This document shows, in pieces, positions 43,926 through 55,456 of a stretch of DNA of 64,000 nt. The notes below the pieces were generated by a model. That model made no database searches. It saw only the letters and a list, made by a program, of their open reading frames with translations, and was not told the origin of the DNA. Positions within the stretch are counted from its first letter, which is position 1; every line of letters starts with the position of its first letter. This DNA comes from Anabas testudineus (Eukaryota; Chordata; Actinopteri; Anabantiformes; Anabantidae), in the NCBI RefSeq assembly GCF_900324465.2, contig NC_046625.1:14733519-14797518 (forward strand). Direction: 5' to 3'. Position numbers and translations under genes: made by a program.

Positions 43926-46900
43926 TCATCTGACTCCAGCCTTGATGTCTGATGCTTTTAGATTTCTCTTCCAAACTGGATGTATCTGTAAGACAAACAG
44001 GAGAAACAACTATTGTGACTTGATCTTTAACCACTTGTTCATCTGGTGAAAAACAAAACAAACAAACAAAAAAAACTGCTGAACAAATTATGATTGTGTT
44101 AATTAATTAAATGTGTGTGTTACCGGCGGGGGCACTGCAGGCTCTAGATGTCGCCCTAAAAATGACAGCAGCCGTCTCCATATCAGCCCACTACCCAAGA
44201 ACATGAAGCCTGTTACTAGCCAGAAAATACGAGGGTCCTGGTGATTAAAACAAACAGACAAACAACATAGACAGAAATATATGTGGGTATAAATAAACAA
44301 AAGTTACCGTGTGTATATAGAGACACATGGCCTACTATAAAGATGAAGAACTTGTAACTCCACAATCTATTCTTTAGCAGAAACCTGTCACACCTCTTCA
44401 AAACACGATGTCAGATTCATCCCAAAGGCCACCCCTATCAGACCAAATAAGGTAAGGGAGAAGGAACCCATCGTCAGCTGCAGATTCAGGCGCATCATCA
44501 CATTACGATGGCTGCAATAAAAACAGACAGCACTGAACATTTTGGCTCAATATCAAAGCTGTTCCTGACGAGGTAGCTGAATTGTTAAGGTGATGGACTA
44601 GTGATCCATTGTGCTCTGCACACATGGTTTCACATTCCATCTTTGTGGGCTAGTAATGCTTCTAGTGTATCTAAAACAAACAGTTCAAATTGTTGTATCT
44701 ACAAAATGTTTTTTATGAATATATTCAGCTGAATACTAATATTGTGTATGTGTGTTTGTACCTGTCCAAATTGATAAAGATGACACTCTCTGAGTCGTCT
44801 ATGAGCCCTTTCAACTCTCTGGCCCTGTTCCCCAACTCCTCTGCCTGTATGGAGTAGTTCATGGTCACTGTGTGAACACTCAACCACAATCAACAACACA
44901 CTCACTACACTGCATGTAGAAGACAATTAACAATGTGTTGGACTGCTTTAAATGTTAAAATGATAAAAGGCTCAACTGGATAGACAGCACAATGAGGCAA
45001 AAAATAAATATTAATTTGCACTTGAACACAAAAAGGTGGTAATTTATGCAATACCTGCATATAGTAATTCTCCAATAACAGTTCCATTTCCTCAGCGTGA
45101 TCAATACCCAGACTGCTCTCCTCACTAGAAGACACAGGGACACAAACATATATTCAAATGTGTTTTTCACATCATGAATTTCCCTTTAAATAGAATACAC
45201 AAAATTGACACCGGGCAGTAGAGAAATATATAAACAAATAATCTTATAGATCACCACTGAGTTTCACTTCCTAGACTTAAGCAAACAAAAGCATTACTAC
45301 CGCGGAAGCATACTGAAAGTCGTCAATAAATGGTGATTGTACTTCCATAGACTTTAAGGCAGCCATACAATATCAGCTGCCAGTACAAGAAGAAAACGTT
45401 AGAGTTAAACCTCTTGGTAAAAAGCGTGATGTGATGAACAGTATATTAAAATTGAGTTGCACTTGACAGGAATGAGTGTGTTAAGTCTCACTCTGTCTGA
45501 TATAAGTATTTCTCCTCTCATTGGACTGCGTGGCCTAATGGATAAGGCGTCTGACTTCGGATCAGAAGATTGAGGGTTCGAGTCCCTTCGTGGTCATTTT
45601 TTAATCTCCCTCTTTAATTTTTGATTATATTCTTCAGAAGTCTGTCATAGAAAATTAAGCAATTGGTATTAATCTGGACCTGTGTAACTTGCCCATCCCC
45701 AAAAAGTCACCACCTGGAATTACCTAAGCAAATACGTAGGAGCCTCCCATTGGATAATTACTGCATGGCAGCAAGTTATTTAACCCTAACTGATGCAGTG
45801 AGTAGCTTCTCATTTCTTAAACAACCATATCAAAAGATGTTAATCTGTTTCACAAGGGTCAAATTATTGTCATGCATCAAGAAAAGAGAACATCCAAGGA
45901 GATTGATGAAACTGAGTGTAAGAAGGTCATGTGGTCCAGATTTACCCTGTTCCAGTGTGACGGGTGCATCAGGGTAAGAAGAGAGGGGGGTGAAGTGAAG
46001 CACCCATCATGCCCAGTGTGCACTGTACAAGCCTGTGGGATGTGTGTGCTATGATCTGGGGTTGCTGCAGGTACTCAGGTCTAGGTTCAGCAACATTATG
46101 TGGCCAAAGAATGAGGTCAGCTGACTACCTGAATATACTGAATGACCAGGTTATTTGATCAATGACTGATGACACGGGCATATTCCAAGATGATGAAAAT
46201 AAAATGAAATTTATTGATCCCCCTTGGGGAAATTGCTGTTTAGACAGCTGCAATAGACAACAGCGCTACTATGGGGTGTTTGTTGGTGTCTTGTCCAATG
46301 ACAACTTAACATATAGCCAGGAGGAACCAGGAATCGAACCAGTAACCCTGGTGTTTATGGACTACTGCGCTACCAAGTGAGCTACATGTCACCCCAGAAA
46401 GTCAATGTCAGGATTCATCGGCCTTAAATTGTAAAAGAGTGGTTGAGGAAGCATGACAAATAATTTTCACACATGGACTGGCCACCACACAGTCCAGACC
46501 TGAACCCCATTGAGAATCTTTGGGATGTGCTGGAAAAGACTTTGTGCAGCAGTTCGACGCTCCCATCATCAATACAAGATCTTGGTGAAAAATGTATGTA
46601 ACTCTGGATGGAAATAAATGTTGTGATATTGCAGAAGTGCCACAGAAACACACTTAAAATTGTCTTTTTTGTTTTTTCTTTTACTGCCACCTCTGAATGG
46701 GTTCCTTTTATGCTTTAAAGAGAACTGCTTTTAGCATATGTGTGAGTGTGTATGAGTGCCAAGTGTAACATACAAAACTCTTGGGTCTGTCCACTTGGTC
46801 AGACATAGTTCTTCAATGATCTCGTCCTCATCCAAAATCTTCAGCAAGGAGTCCTTAAAAACCTTTATGTCCGTCTCCAATTCCGATAAACTGCAAAAGG

Positions 46901-49900
46901 CATAACAGACAAGAGGGGAACTGAGAGAAACAGACAAAACTAACTGTGAATATGTTCATGTTGAGGTAAACACAGCCATGGTAGGAAATATAGTGTTTGC
47001 ATGGTTGTAATATGGACCACTAATGGAAAGGGTGGAAAAAGTGACTTCAAAATTAAACTGGGAGGGACATCTGAGTGAAGAAAAAAAGTTTAGTTGCTAT
47101 GATGAAAACATACAATGGCCAAGAAAGTAAATGACGCAGTTTCTCGAAGCAAACACATCGATGATTCACATCCTACAGTAGTCTATATGGTTCTTTGCTT
47201 TACCTCTTGCTGTTTTGCAGCAGTATATGTAGTTTACTTCTGTCAGCAGAAAGGATTTTAGGATCCACTAGTGACTCCAATGTGTCCAATATTGTTGGTT
47301 CAACCTCATTAAGCCGAGTCTGTAGAGTGTTCACCTATCGACAGAGATACATTAAGCTTGTCTCAGAACAGAGTCTCATCTATGCCTGCAGTTTTCAATT
47401 TATTTATTTTTTGTTTAGAGACATAATATTAGACATAACTAGACTAGACATTATATTTTCTTCTTTAATCCTACCTTGTGCTGCAGGATAGCCTCCAGTG
47501 CTCTGAACTCAAAAGGAAGAGAGTGTGTCTGTGATGCTAGCTGGGGGGCGAGCTCTAGTATCAACCAACGTTCTAATCCCAGACCACGAAAATCCAACAC
47601 CAAAAGGGACTGGGGGGTCACGATGGCCTTCAGAGACTGTGGAGAGACAAGGTGGAGGAAGCTATGCTGGAAAAAACTGAAATATGCACTCTTAGTGTAA
47701 ATATCTAATATCAGGGTTCACATTTTTAGAATTACCTGCAAACAACTGTGTTACTGTGACGGTGTGTATATAAGGGAGTGAAGAGTTGGAATCATGTTAA
47801 AAAGTGAATACAATTTCAAAATTTAATTCAACAACTGATGACTTTTTAGCATAGATCAACATATTTCCTATGTTAATTTCTCTGTGCTCATTGTGTCAAA
47901 TTTGTCTTTCAAAGCTTGCAGGTCTAACAGTTAACTCTAATCAGTAAATATTTGCAGCGAGAGACTGGATCAATGAAAAACCCTTGCGTAATCAGAACAG
48001 AACCAGAAGGCTGCTGACGGACGAAAAAGGTAAAATGAACAGTAACAGTGCATTACCACTTCATCAACCACTTACTGATAACAGTGAGAAATGCGATGGG
48101 TGTCTTGGTTAAGTTAAATCTTCCCTGTGTTTTGTGTAAGTGATAACAACTTTAATTGCCTAGATATTTAGTTTTAATTTGTTGTTAATTTGTTATTGCC
48201 CTAAGATATCCACTTGGGGGCACTACATCTCCTTTACAAACAGTCTGAAAACCTAATGAAGATGAGTGCTGCATCAGCAAGCTGTTAAGTGTCATGCAGA
48301 ACCTTCAGCTTATTATCGGTCATGACAACTTGAATATTGTCAGTGGTTTTGGCTTGTGAACAGAAATATATGAATCACTATGTGATGTGCTTGTCAAAGT
48401 GGAAGAGAGCATACCTCCATTCGTATAATAATGCAGTTGTTTCTAGCAGTGAGGCTGGTGCTGTGCTGAAAGCGCAGGTCTCTGGCCTGAAGACTTAGCT
48501 CCTGGCAGAGCTCTGTTTTCTTCTTCTCTATGAAGTTAAATATAAACGGCAGTGAGAAGGGCAGGGGCACAGTGTAATACTGTAGATACCAGCCAATTTC
48601 ATACATATTTGCCATCATAATTTATGGTTACAAAATATCTAATTTACCCATTTCTTTTATAAAACAGCAAAAAAGACACTACTGTTGCAGAACATAAAGA
48701 TAGGAGCTAACACAAATCATAAGGGTCACACCATAGTAACAGTAACAAAGGTAAGCAACAAGTCTATTTGGAGTATTTGCAAAGTTACACATTTTTTGTT
48801 CTTCAGGCTCTGTGAGTTCAGTTTCAACTAGAATAATGGATATTACAGTAAAGTTCCAAGTCTCAGCTTTAATCTCAGGAAGTCATCTACGTAAGGGAAA
48901 CATGTCTACCTGCATCCTGGCCCTGTAATACATCATCCATTATTATGTTTCAAACTGAATGAGCCAAAGCACAGAGCCAGTGTATGACTGTCCAAATAGT
49001 TGGTAATATGGTCTAGACTCCAAGTCTAACTATGCATGGCTAAAATTACTCTAATGTGTACTCTAAAGATATACTGAAAATTATACCTGCACTCTGTTTA
49101 GAATGAAGATATCACAGAATAAAGGAGATAATTAATCATCAGAATCAACTGCAGGCATGTCAACCAAATACTTTAAAGAACTTTAATTTTCCAACACTTA
49201 CCATATGATGTCACATTTCCTTCTTGGTCAAACTTCATCTGTGAAATAAACAACAAACAATAACCCCTAATCTGTTTCTCCAAAAGCATCTTACCATTAA
49301 GAATATCTAACTACTCAAATGTTTCGGCTAACTGTCCTTAGTACGTCTCTTACCACAACAAAAACTGGAGGCACACTGGAAATGGGGGCGTCGGTCACTC
49401 TGCAGCGGATAGAGGATGCTGTTCAAGGAAAATTTAATCACATGTAAAGGAAATTTTTTTCACCTGCACAGCTTCATTTGATACACCAACACTAAAAATG
49501 GTAACAGGATGTATTCTAGTGTCAAGTCCACACCTTGCCTTTTCACATATATGCACCTATCTGGGTTCAGCTGAGGTACAATTTTATTGTACGTATATAA
49601 CATGAAGCAGTGGTTGGTTCAGAGTCAGTACAATAGGTAGAAAAGGCATGCAGTCATTTTAAATGCCACTTTCCCATAGATGACTGAATGAAAATTCACT
49701 TTACTTTTCCAACACATATGCTGATAGCAATATTAGCCGAGATACTCTAATAAGAAGCCAATGACATTGGCTACAGTGTGAGTATATAAAATATGACATA
49801 TATTGTTTAAATTGGTATTTTGCTAAAAGACTATGTCAATATACTGTATGTTTTTAAAATGTGTACTGTGAGATATGATGACCTGTTGTCAGTATGCAAC

Positions 49901-50250
49901 TAAAATGACTATATCTGATTCTTACCAGGCCATGTTGCACCAGCTTGCAGCAGGTTCTCCTTTCTCACCACAGCAGGGCTCCTGGTCTGACATCTAGACA
50001 CAAGCTGTGTCTGACTGCAGAGCGTATTTAAACCAAAGTCACCGTAGCTCCGGTTGCAAAACCCCAGTTTTCCATTTCTAAATGGCACATTGAGTGTCCT
50101 ATAAAGGGTGAAGGGGTGAGTGCCACCACGTCTTGAGGTAAAAGTACTTGCAGAACTGTAAAGGCGCCTGGGATAAAAGTTCCCACCACATGACCGATAC
50201 ATCCTAGTGCAGTTCACACAGGCAGCCAGCAGCACCCTGTGCAGTCTCAT
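43926..50250 (-). CDS. mrs2: mrs2, mitochondrial magnesium channel (CorA/Mrs2/Alr1 family)
   Basis: This is an inner mitochondrial membrane channel importing Mg2+ into the matrix. Length is 464 aa (human 443). Exons in transcript order: 50250-49926, 49418-49354, 49238-49202, 48527-48415, 47636-47475, 47334-47204, 46890-46774, 45124-45055, 44844-44762, 44511-44394, 44237-44124 and 43985-43926; phases close to TGA. The N-terminus (MRLHRVLLAACVNC, many Arg/Ser) suits a matrix presequence. Core matches are KKTELCQELSLQARDLRFQH, LPFEFRALEAIL, DRSKLHILLQN, SLSELETDIKVFKDSLL, GIDHAEEMELLLENYY and FINLDSHRNVMMRLNLQLTM. The selectivity motif GMN is at about 398-400 after TM1, then TM2 (IFWLVTGFMFLGSGLIW) and a basic tail. 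Exon 7 joins exon 8 through TT|T to keep V-F-E-E. The exact start is inferred; the frame stays open upstream. Introns 7 and 9 hold tRNA genes. Confidence 0.94.
44567..44648 (+). pseudogene. Degraded tRNA-Ser-like pseudogene in mrs2 intron 9
   Basis: The sequence starts GACGAGGTAGCTGAATTG and aligns along its whole length with vertebrate tRNA-Ser (GACGAGGTGGCCGAGTGG type), including the long variable arm TTGTGCTCTGCACACA. The anticodon loop reads CTAGTGA, so the formal anticodon AGT no longer matches serine. The B box is damaged (GGTTTCACATTCC) and the 3' acceptor strand pairs poorly. It is most likely a dead tRNA copy or a SINE head. Confidence 0.75.
45524..45596 (+). tRNA. tRNA-Arg(TCG), antisense within mrs2 intron 7
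   Basis: This 73-nt cloverleaf has a 7-bp acceptor stem GACTGCG/CGTGGTC (two G-T pairs), D arm GCCTAATGGATAAGGC, anticodon arm TCTGA-CTTCGGA-TCAGA with anticodon TCG, variable loop AGATT, T arm GAGGG-TTCGAGT-CCCTT and discriminator A. The internal promoters are intact: an A box within TGGCCTAATGGATAAGGC and a B box GGTTCGAGTCC. A T run (45597-45602) directly follows as a Pol III terminator. It differs little from the human tRNA-Arg-TCG sequence as remembered. No intron. It looks functional. Confidence 0.95.
45650..46680 (+). mobile_element. Internally deleted Tc1-family DNA transposon, interrupted by a SINE
   Basis: Plus-strand fragments encode recognisable Tc1 transposase pieces. The first (about 45840-45925) is the N-terminal stretch GQIIVMHQEKRTSKEIDET. 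It is followed directly by the catalytic-core region KKVMWS..RFTLFQ.DG.IRVRRE and HPSCPV (about 45920-46020), then WPPHSPDLNPIENLWDVLEK (46479-46538). Compared with the fish Tc1 consensus as I remember it, about 450-500 bp between the helix-turn-helix part and the core are missing, the SDES aspartate segment is deleted, and several frameshifts and stops follow. Terminal repeats are not clearly visible. It lies in mrs2 intron 7, just after the tRNA-Arg. It is an old, inactive copy. Confidence 0.85.
46190..46404 (-). mobile_element. tRNA-derived SINE inserted into the Tc1 relic
   Basis: On the minus strand, a tRNA-like head has A box TAGCTCACTTGGTAGCGC and B box GGTTCGATTCC. A SINE body with GGACAAGACACC follows, then the tail TTTCCCCAAGGGGGATCAA and a short ATGAAA-rich end. 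Tc1 coding sequence stops at about 46190 (…FQDD) and resumes after about 46404 (…VRIHRP), so the SINE landed after Tc1. The exact target duplication is unclear. Confidence 0.8.
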
Positions 50251-51401
50251 CTCCACACCACCACCTTGCTGCAGCAAGATCAGAAAACAGCAGGGAAATA
50301 GTGGTGAATAGTTGCAGCTTCCAGCAGAAAACAGGGGGGTAAAATCCTGGGTTTTTGTCACTGGCCCCTCAGTTCCTACCAGATATTTGACAGTTTGCTT
50401 GTCAGACCAGATAACCCAGATCCACAAGAACAACAAGTCTGAAATGTCTTACATTATTACAATATCAAGCAAGGAGCAAATATTGGTCGTCACAGCCTGA
50501 GGTAATGCCTTCGTCATATCTTAACAGTAGTTCCTCAACTTTCTTCACAGTGTTTTCAGGAGTTCCCTGCAGCTCTGCATGTTGTGCTAACTTAGCTGTT
50601 AGTGTCAGAGTCAGCTTGCGCTCAAATTATTCCGTTGAAGTTCGCAGTGACAGTAAAAGAAGACACGAGTAACACAAGTCAGTGACCTGCCGCTAACTAC
50701 GGACGCTCCTGTATCAACATATAAAACTATATAACTCGAAAGTACACAGATCTTCTGGTTAGCTTGATGAGCAGGACGAGCTCACAGGACAGAGGACCGT
50801 ACGGGACCATGATGCACCGCGGTGACGCGGCACGACTGCCAAAGATCGTCTCTAGAGAAGAGCATCCCTCGGACTGCAAATAGAGTTGGTTAAAGACATT
50901 TATATTCACTAATCAGAATAATAAAATAAAATTTACACGACCTTTCTAAGCGGATACAACCCACACACAAATGCGTTTTCATGGCTTTATTAAACACATA
51001 CTTTAAACATACAGAGTGATGGTATAAACAGTAATGGCTACATAGCTTTCATAATTGATCCAACTACTTTTAGCAGCATCCACCCTGAGCAGCACGTGTT
51101 GCCAGGACCCGAGTGCTAATGACCCTGACAGATACCTGATCAACTATACATATTATTTATTAAACTGTGAACTACCATGTGTGTTTTTAGGAGATTAGAT
51201 GTTCAAAACACATCTTCCGTGTAGGCGCAGGCGCAGAGCTGGACCAGCATCCCTCCAGCTGGATGCGGACAACCGGAAGGATGCTCTGACAAGGAGAAAG
51301 CGTGGGGATTTTGTTGTCGCTGTGTCCGATTCTAAACAGTAACATCCTTGAACAAGATCACTATTTCAGTTCTTCGCTGTTGGTGCTCTGCGGTAGCGGC
51401 C
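50251..51401. promoter_or_regulatory. Divergent 5' region between mrs2 and clptm1l
   Basis: The start codons are 1151 bp apart and divergent. GCGCAGGCGC at 51225-51234 fits an NRF-1-type site and lies 168 bp upstream of the clptm1l start. A CpG-rich patch around 50800-50870 (ACCGCGGTGACGCGGC) may mark the mrs2 promoter or a 5' UTR exon. A minus-strand AATAAA at 50986-50991 lies between the two patches and is unexplained. I see no further coding exon. Confidence 0.4.
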
Positions 51402-54400
51402 ATGTTCCCATCGTGCTACGCCAAAACCGCGGACAGCGGCACTAAGGGGAGATCCATCGCTAAGCTGCTGCTCGGTGTGTTTGTGGTTTATATGCTTCAC
51501 ACCGCCTGGCTGCTGTACGGCTTCCTCAACACCAAACCCTGCGAAGTGGGCAGAGGAGAGCCGTGCATCACCTCCTATCTGGCAGCCAGACCCAGACTGC
51601 AGGTTAGCACAGGCCTTTGTTTCCTCCTGCTGTGAGATCCAGTCCCTGCATGGGCCTGATCCCTCAGCTGAAACCAGCTATCATGTCAGTACTGTTGAGC
51701 ATCAAACCTGAGGCATTTCAGGGGTAGTTCCATGGTGAAGTAATGGATTTGTCTGTGACTTCATCAGCTTTATAGTCATTTACTGTTGATTTGTTTTGGC
51801 CCTGTAGTACTCTGGGTCTTTTCTTTTTTTTTATCCAGCTCAGTGTCTTCACCTGCCTCCTGCCAGACAACAGCCAACTCAACCTCGCTGTAAAAATAGA
51901 TCCATTTGACCCACATGCTACATTTGAGAGGTGGGTTCACCTACGATGACGTTACAATCATGTTACCATTGATCTCATTTGTTAACTCTAACACTGTGTT
52001 TAGTATTTCACTGCATGCAATGCTGTTTCACACAGTGGTTGATGAAATATAACAAATAAGACATGTAAACAGTTCATCATCAGTAGAACTCAATAGGTGG
52101 TAAACTGTAGTATATAAGAACAAAAGCTTTATGCTTGTATAACCCTCTCTCTCCATAGGCAGGTGAATGTCTCCCTGCCAGAGTCGACTCGGGCGAATGG
52201 CACCCTGTATGCCGTTGTTTATGTTCACAAAGCCGGTGTTTCACCTCTGGATGACAGCAGAGAAGTCCACTATGCAGCTCAGCTCACCACCTACATCACC
52301 CCCTCACATACAAAGGGGCAGAAAGACGTGCAGAAGGTAAAACCGAGTTTCTCTTAATGAACCTATCCCACTTCAAGCAGCATGCCACAGTACGTTTGGA
52401 CGTGTGGCTTTAGTGCACATCAGCTATTTTTGTGTCTCTCTCAGAGGACCAGTCCCAGGTCAGAGAATCCTGTGTCCCACTGGAGGCCTCACCTTTCAGT
52501 TACGTTGATGTTGGAGGACTTCACCTTCACCAAGGCAGGGCTTCCCAGTGACGTCCGCCGCTACATGAGGATGTAAGTCAAGTTGTCGGGAATAGATTCC
52601 TGAAAAACATTTAGCGTTAATTCAGCAATCAAAGTAACCTCGGCTAAAGGCCTATAATATCTCTTTTCAGTCATTAATCCAACAGTTGTGTTTATTTGAA
52701 TATTGGTCAGAAAACATGGTGCAGTAATAAAAGCTCGACTGTTGTTGTGAACAGTGAGCTGACGCTTAGAACCTGTCACATCTCTACAGTAACACGTTAA
52801 AGGTGCCCTGAGCCAACAGGACTGTTTAAACTGTTTAAACTTTCTTCATGCAGCTCTCAGGAGGGCCGACAGATGATCTACCTACCGCTACTGCTGGTGA
52901 ATGAACTCAGCTTCAGAGTTAAAGACCTCATGGTAAGACGCTCTTACACTCAGACTTAACAGACACCCAAACTCTTGTCTACTGAATATTGGGTTTTTAA
53001 TTACACTATTATGACATCAACAGGAGATCAGCAGCAGCACTGTTCAGCTCCCTCTGACTGTCTCCTATGAGGGAATCTCTTTGAGGAGATTCAGGTTTTG
53101 GGTCCATTTGCAGGACATGGTTTATTCCCTGAGACAGTTTGGTGAGTGAATGTGGATGATTGACATCTGGCCCTTCAGTTCATATAATATAAAGAGTGCC
53201 TGAATCCTTCGATACTGCTTTTGTGTGTTTTTTAAGGATTCACAGAGGAGAACGTTGACGAGATTAAGGAAACTCTGGTGGGATCCAACCTCTACCTGTT
53301 AGTGCTGACTGCACTCATCACAACTTTACAAGTAGGAGTTTCCAAAGGTGGCAAAAACCCTAGACCATGCACAAAGGGTCTTTGTGATTTAAAGTCTCAT
53401 GTGCGTCTGTGTTCTCCCGTAGCTCACCTGTGAATTCTTGGCTCTTAAAAATGACATTAGCTCATGGAGAAAAAAGAAGAGCATGGCAGGAATCTCCAGG
53501 AAGTCAGGTAAGAAAATCATCAATTTTTTTTTTTTTTTTGTAAATTGCATGAAAACGTTAAAATAGCACAGATTAGGGCCTGAATGTGCCTCGTCCCCTC
53601 CTCGTGTTTTCAGTCCTGTGGCGTAGCCTCAGTACCTTGCTGATCTTCCTCCATCTGCTAGAGGAGACCAGTCTACTTGTGCTGCTTCCTGTCGGACTGG
53701 GAGCATGTGTAGAGGTATGGACAGGTATTACACAGAAAGCGTCAAACAGCGAACTCACCGGGAAAGTTTTAATCGGCTGATCTGTCATCCCGACAGGTGT
53801 GGAAGGTGTTTAAAGTGTTTAAGATCCCGTTGCAGTGGAAAGGTTCTAAGCTCCATGTGAGTGTGGTGCATCTATTAATTTTCGCAAAAGCTTTAATATG
53901 CGTAGAGTAATAAGTTTAAATCTTCTTCTGTCATTGTAAGAATTTAAGTCGGTGACAGAACTTGTCTCTGCCTCTAAGACTTTTACTCGCTTACTGTGCA
54001 GGTAAATAAACTGGATGAGGAAGAGAAGAAGACGGTGGCGTATGATTCACAGGTATGAGTATGTTTCAGACGTCTTCTCGTCTGCCGGTGCTCTGGTTCT
54101 GTTATTCTGTCTTTTAATGTTAATATTTCGTGTGTGGTTTTCTCCGGAGGCGTCCAGATACTTGTCCTACTTGGTCTACCCTCTGTGTATCAGTGGAGTT
54201 TTTTTCTCACTGGCTTACTTTCGCCAAAAGAGGTGAACTGACCGTCATCATGTTCCTCTGCGTTGACACATAGTTGCTACCAAAGGCCACACACTCATTT
54301 AGTCACTACACATGTAGCCTTTCAATACCTAATACAATTCAATACCTAATGAAGTTTTCAGATTTCATATACTGAATATTCACTTTGGATCATTACATTA

Positions 54401-55456
54401 ACATTGAACTGTGTTATGTTGACAGTTACTATTCCTGGGTGGTCAACACAGTAGTGACTGGTGAGTTGAAATACATCCATCACCATTACATCATTTGTAA
54501 CAGCAGCAGGGGAAAGTAACTAAGTAGATTTACTTGAGTACTGTACAAAAGTATTTCCATTTCTACTTCTTCCCTGTACAACAGATCATAAAACATACAT
54601 AAGCAAAAAAAAAGTTAAACCTTTACTCTTATATCAACCATTAGTGTCCTTTAACTCCCCTCCTCTCCCATCAGGAGTGTATGCCTTTGGCTTCCTGTCT
54701 ATGTTCCCACAGCTCTTCATCAACCATAAGGTATGTCCTGCAATATTATCATTATAAGTTACCTCCTGGATGTAAAACTCCTGTATGAACTGTCCTCTGC
54801 TCCTCAGTTGAAGTCCGTGAGCCACCTGCAGGGGACAGTGTTGATGTACAGAGTGAGTACGACTATTTCTCTCTGTGTTTTGGTTCTCAGAAGGCAGTGA
54901 ACATGCTTCCACTGTGAATCGTGTTTATCTCCCTCTACTCTACACTGAATCTTTACAGGCATATAACACTTGGTAAACAGTTTTTAATTCAACTCTAGCT
55001 AGGATTTGAGCCTCTAGGGAGCTTTCGTCAGTGAGAGATTTCCTCTCTTCTCTCTCATCTCTGCTCTCTCCCTCCAGGGAATGAACACCCTGATTTCAGA
55101 TGTGTGCGCCTGCGTCTCCTTTTTCTACTCTTCTGGATCGTTCTCCTTTTCATCAACTCATCAGATTTCCTGCTTCAGAGATGAGCTTCTCTTCTTCTTC
55201 TACCTCTACCAGCGAAGGTAGGACAGTCTATACACAACACTACACAGAGTGTTTAATGCTGCCTTACCGCTGCTGACAGTTTTCAGCTCATCCACCTGTG
55301 TTTTTTCTTCACCATCTTCACCATCCACCACAGCTACGTGTGCATGTGTGCAACAAGAATAAAATTCTGCTGTCGTCTTTTCTCTCTAGGCGTTACGCCC
55401 CGAAGGCCAGAAAACGAGAGTCCGGGACCCACAGCAAGAAAGTGAAGACTCAGTGA
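51402..55456 (+). CDS. clptm1l: clptm1l, CLPTM1-like lipid scramblase (CRR9)
   Basis: This is a multipass ER membrane protein of the CLPTM1 family. The human protein is a scramblase for glucosaminyl-phosphatidylinositol in GPI-anchor synthesis. Length is 537 aa (human 538). Exons: 51402-51602, 51839-51930, 52159-52336, 52445-52572, 52854-52932, 53024-53141, 53237-53331, 53423-53507, 53614-53714, 53797-53856, 54002-54052, 54150-54232, 54426-54460, 54675-54730, 54808-54852, 55078-55217 and 55390-55456; phases close to TGA. An N-terminal membrane segment ([20 protein letters not shown]) precedes a luminal domain with [14 protein letters not shown] and [20 protein letters not shown]. The multipass block has [28 protein letters not shown] and [20 protein letters not shown]. 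The C-terminal part after LKSVSHL diverges strongly from human and ends basic ([17 protein letters not shown]). Poly(A) signal AATAAA at 56056. The start is the first Met matching family N-termini. Confidence 0.93.
54508..54592 (+). repeat. Fish interspersed repeat fragment in a clptm1l intron
   Basis: GGAAAGTAACTAAGTAGATT followed by TACTTGAGTACTGTAC and GTATTTCCATTTCTACTTC resembles a very common teleost repeat (AAGTACATTTACTCAAGTACTG type, from memory). It is truncated. The superfamily is not assigned. Confidence 0.45.
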
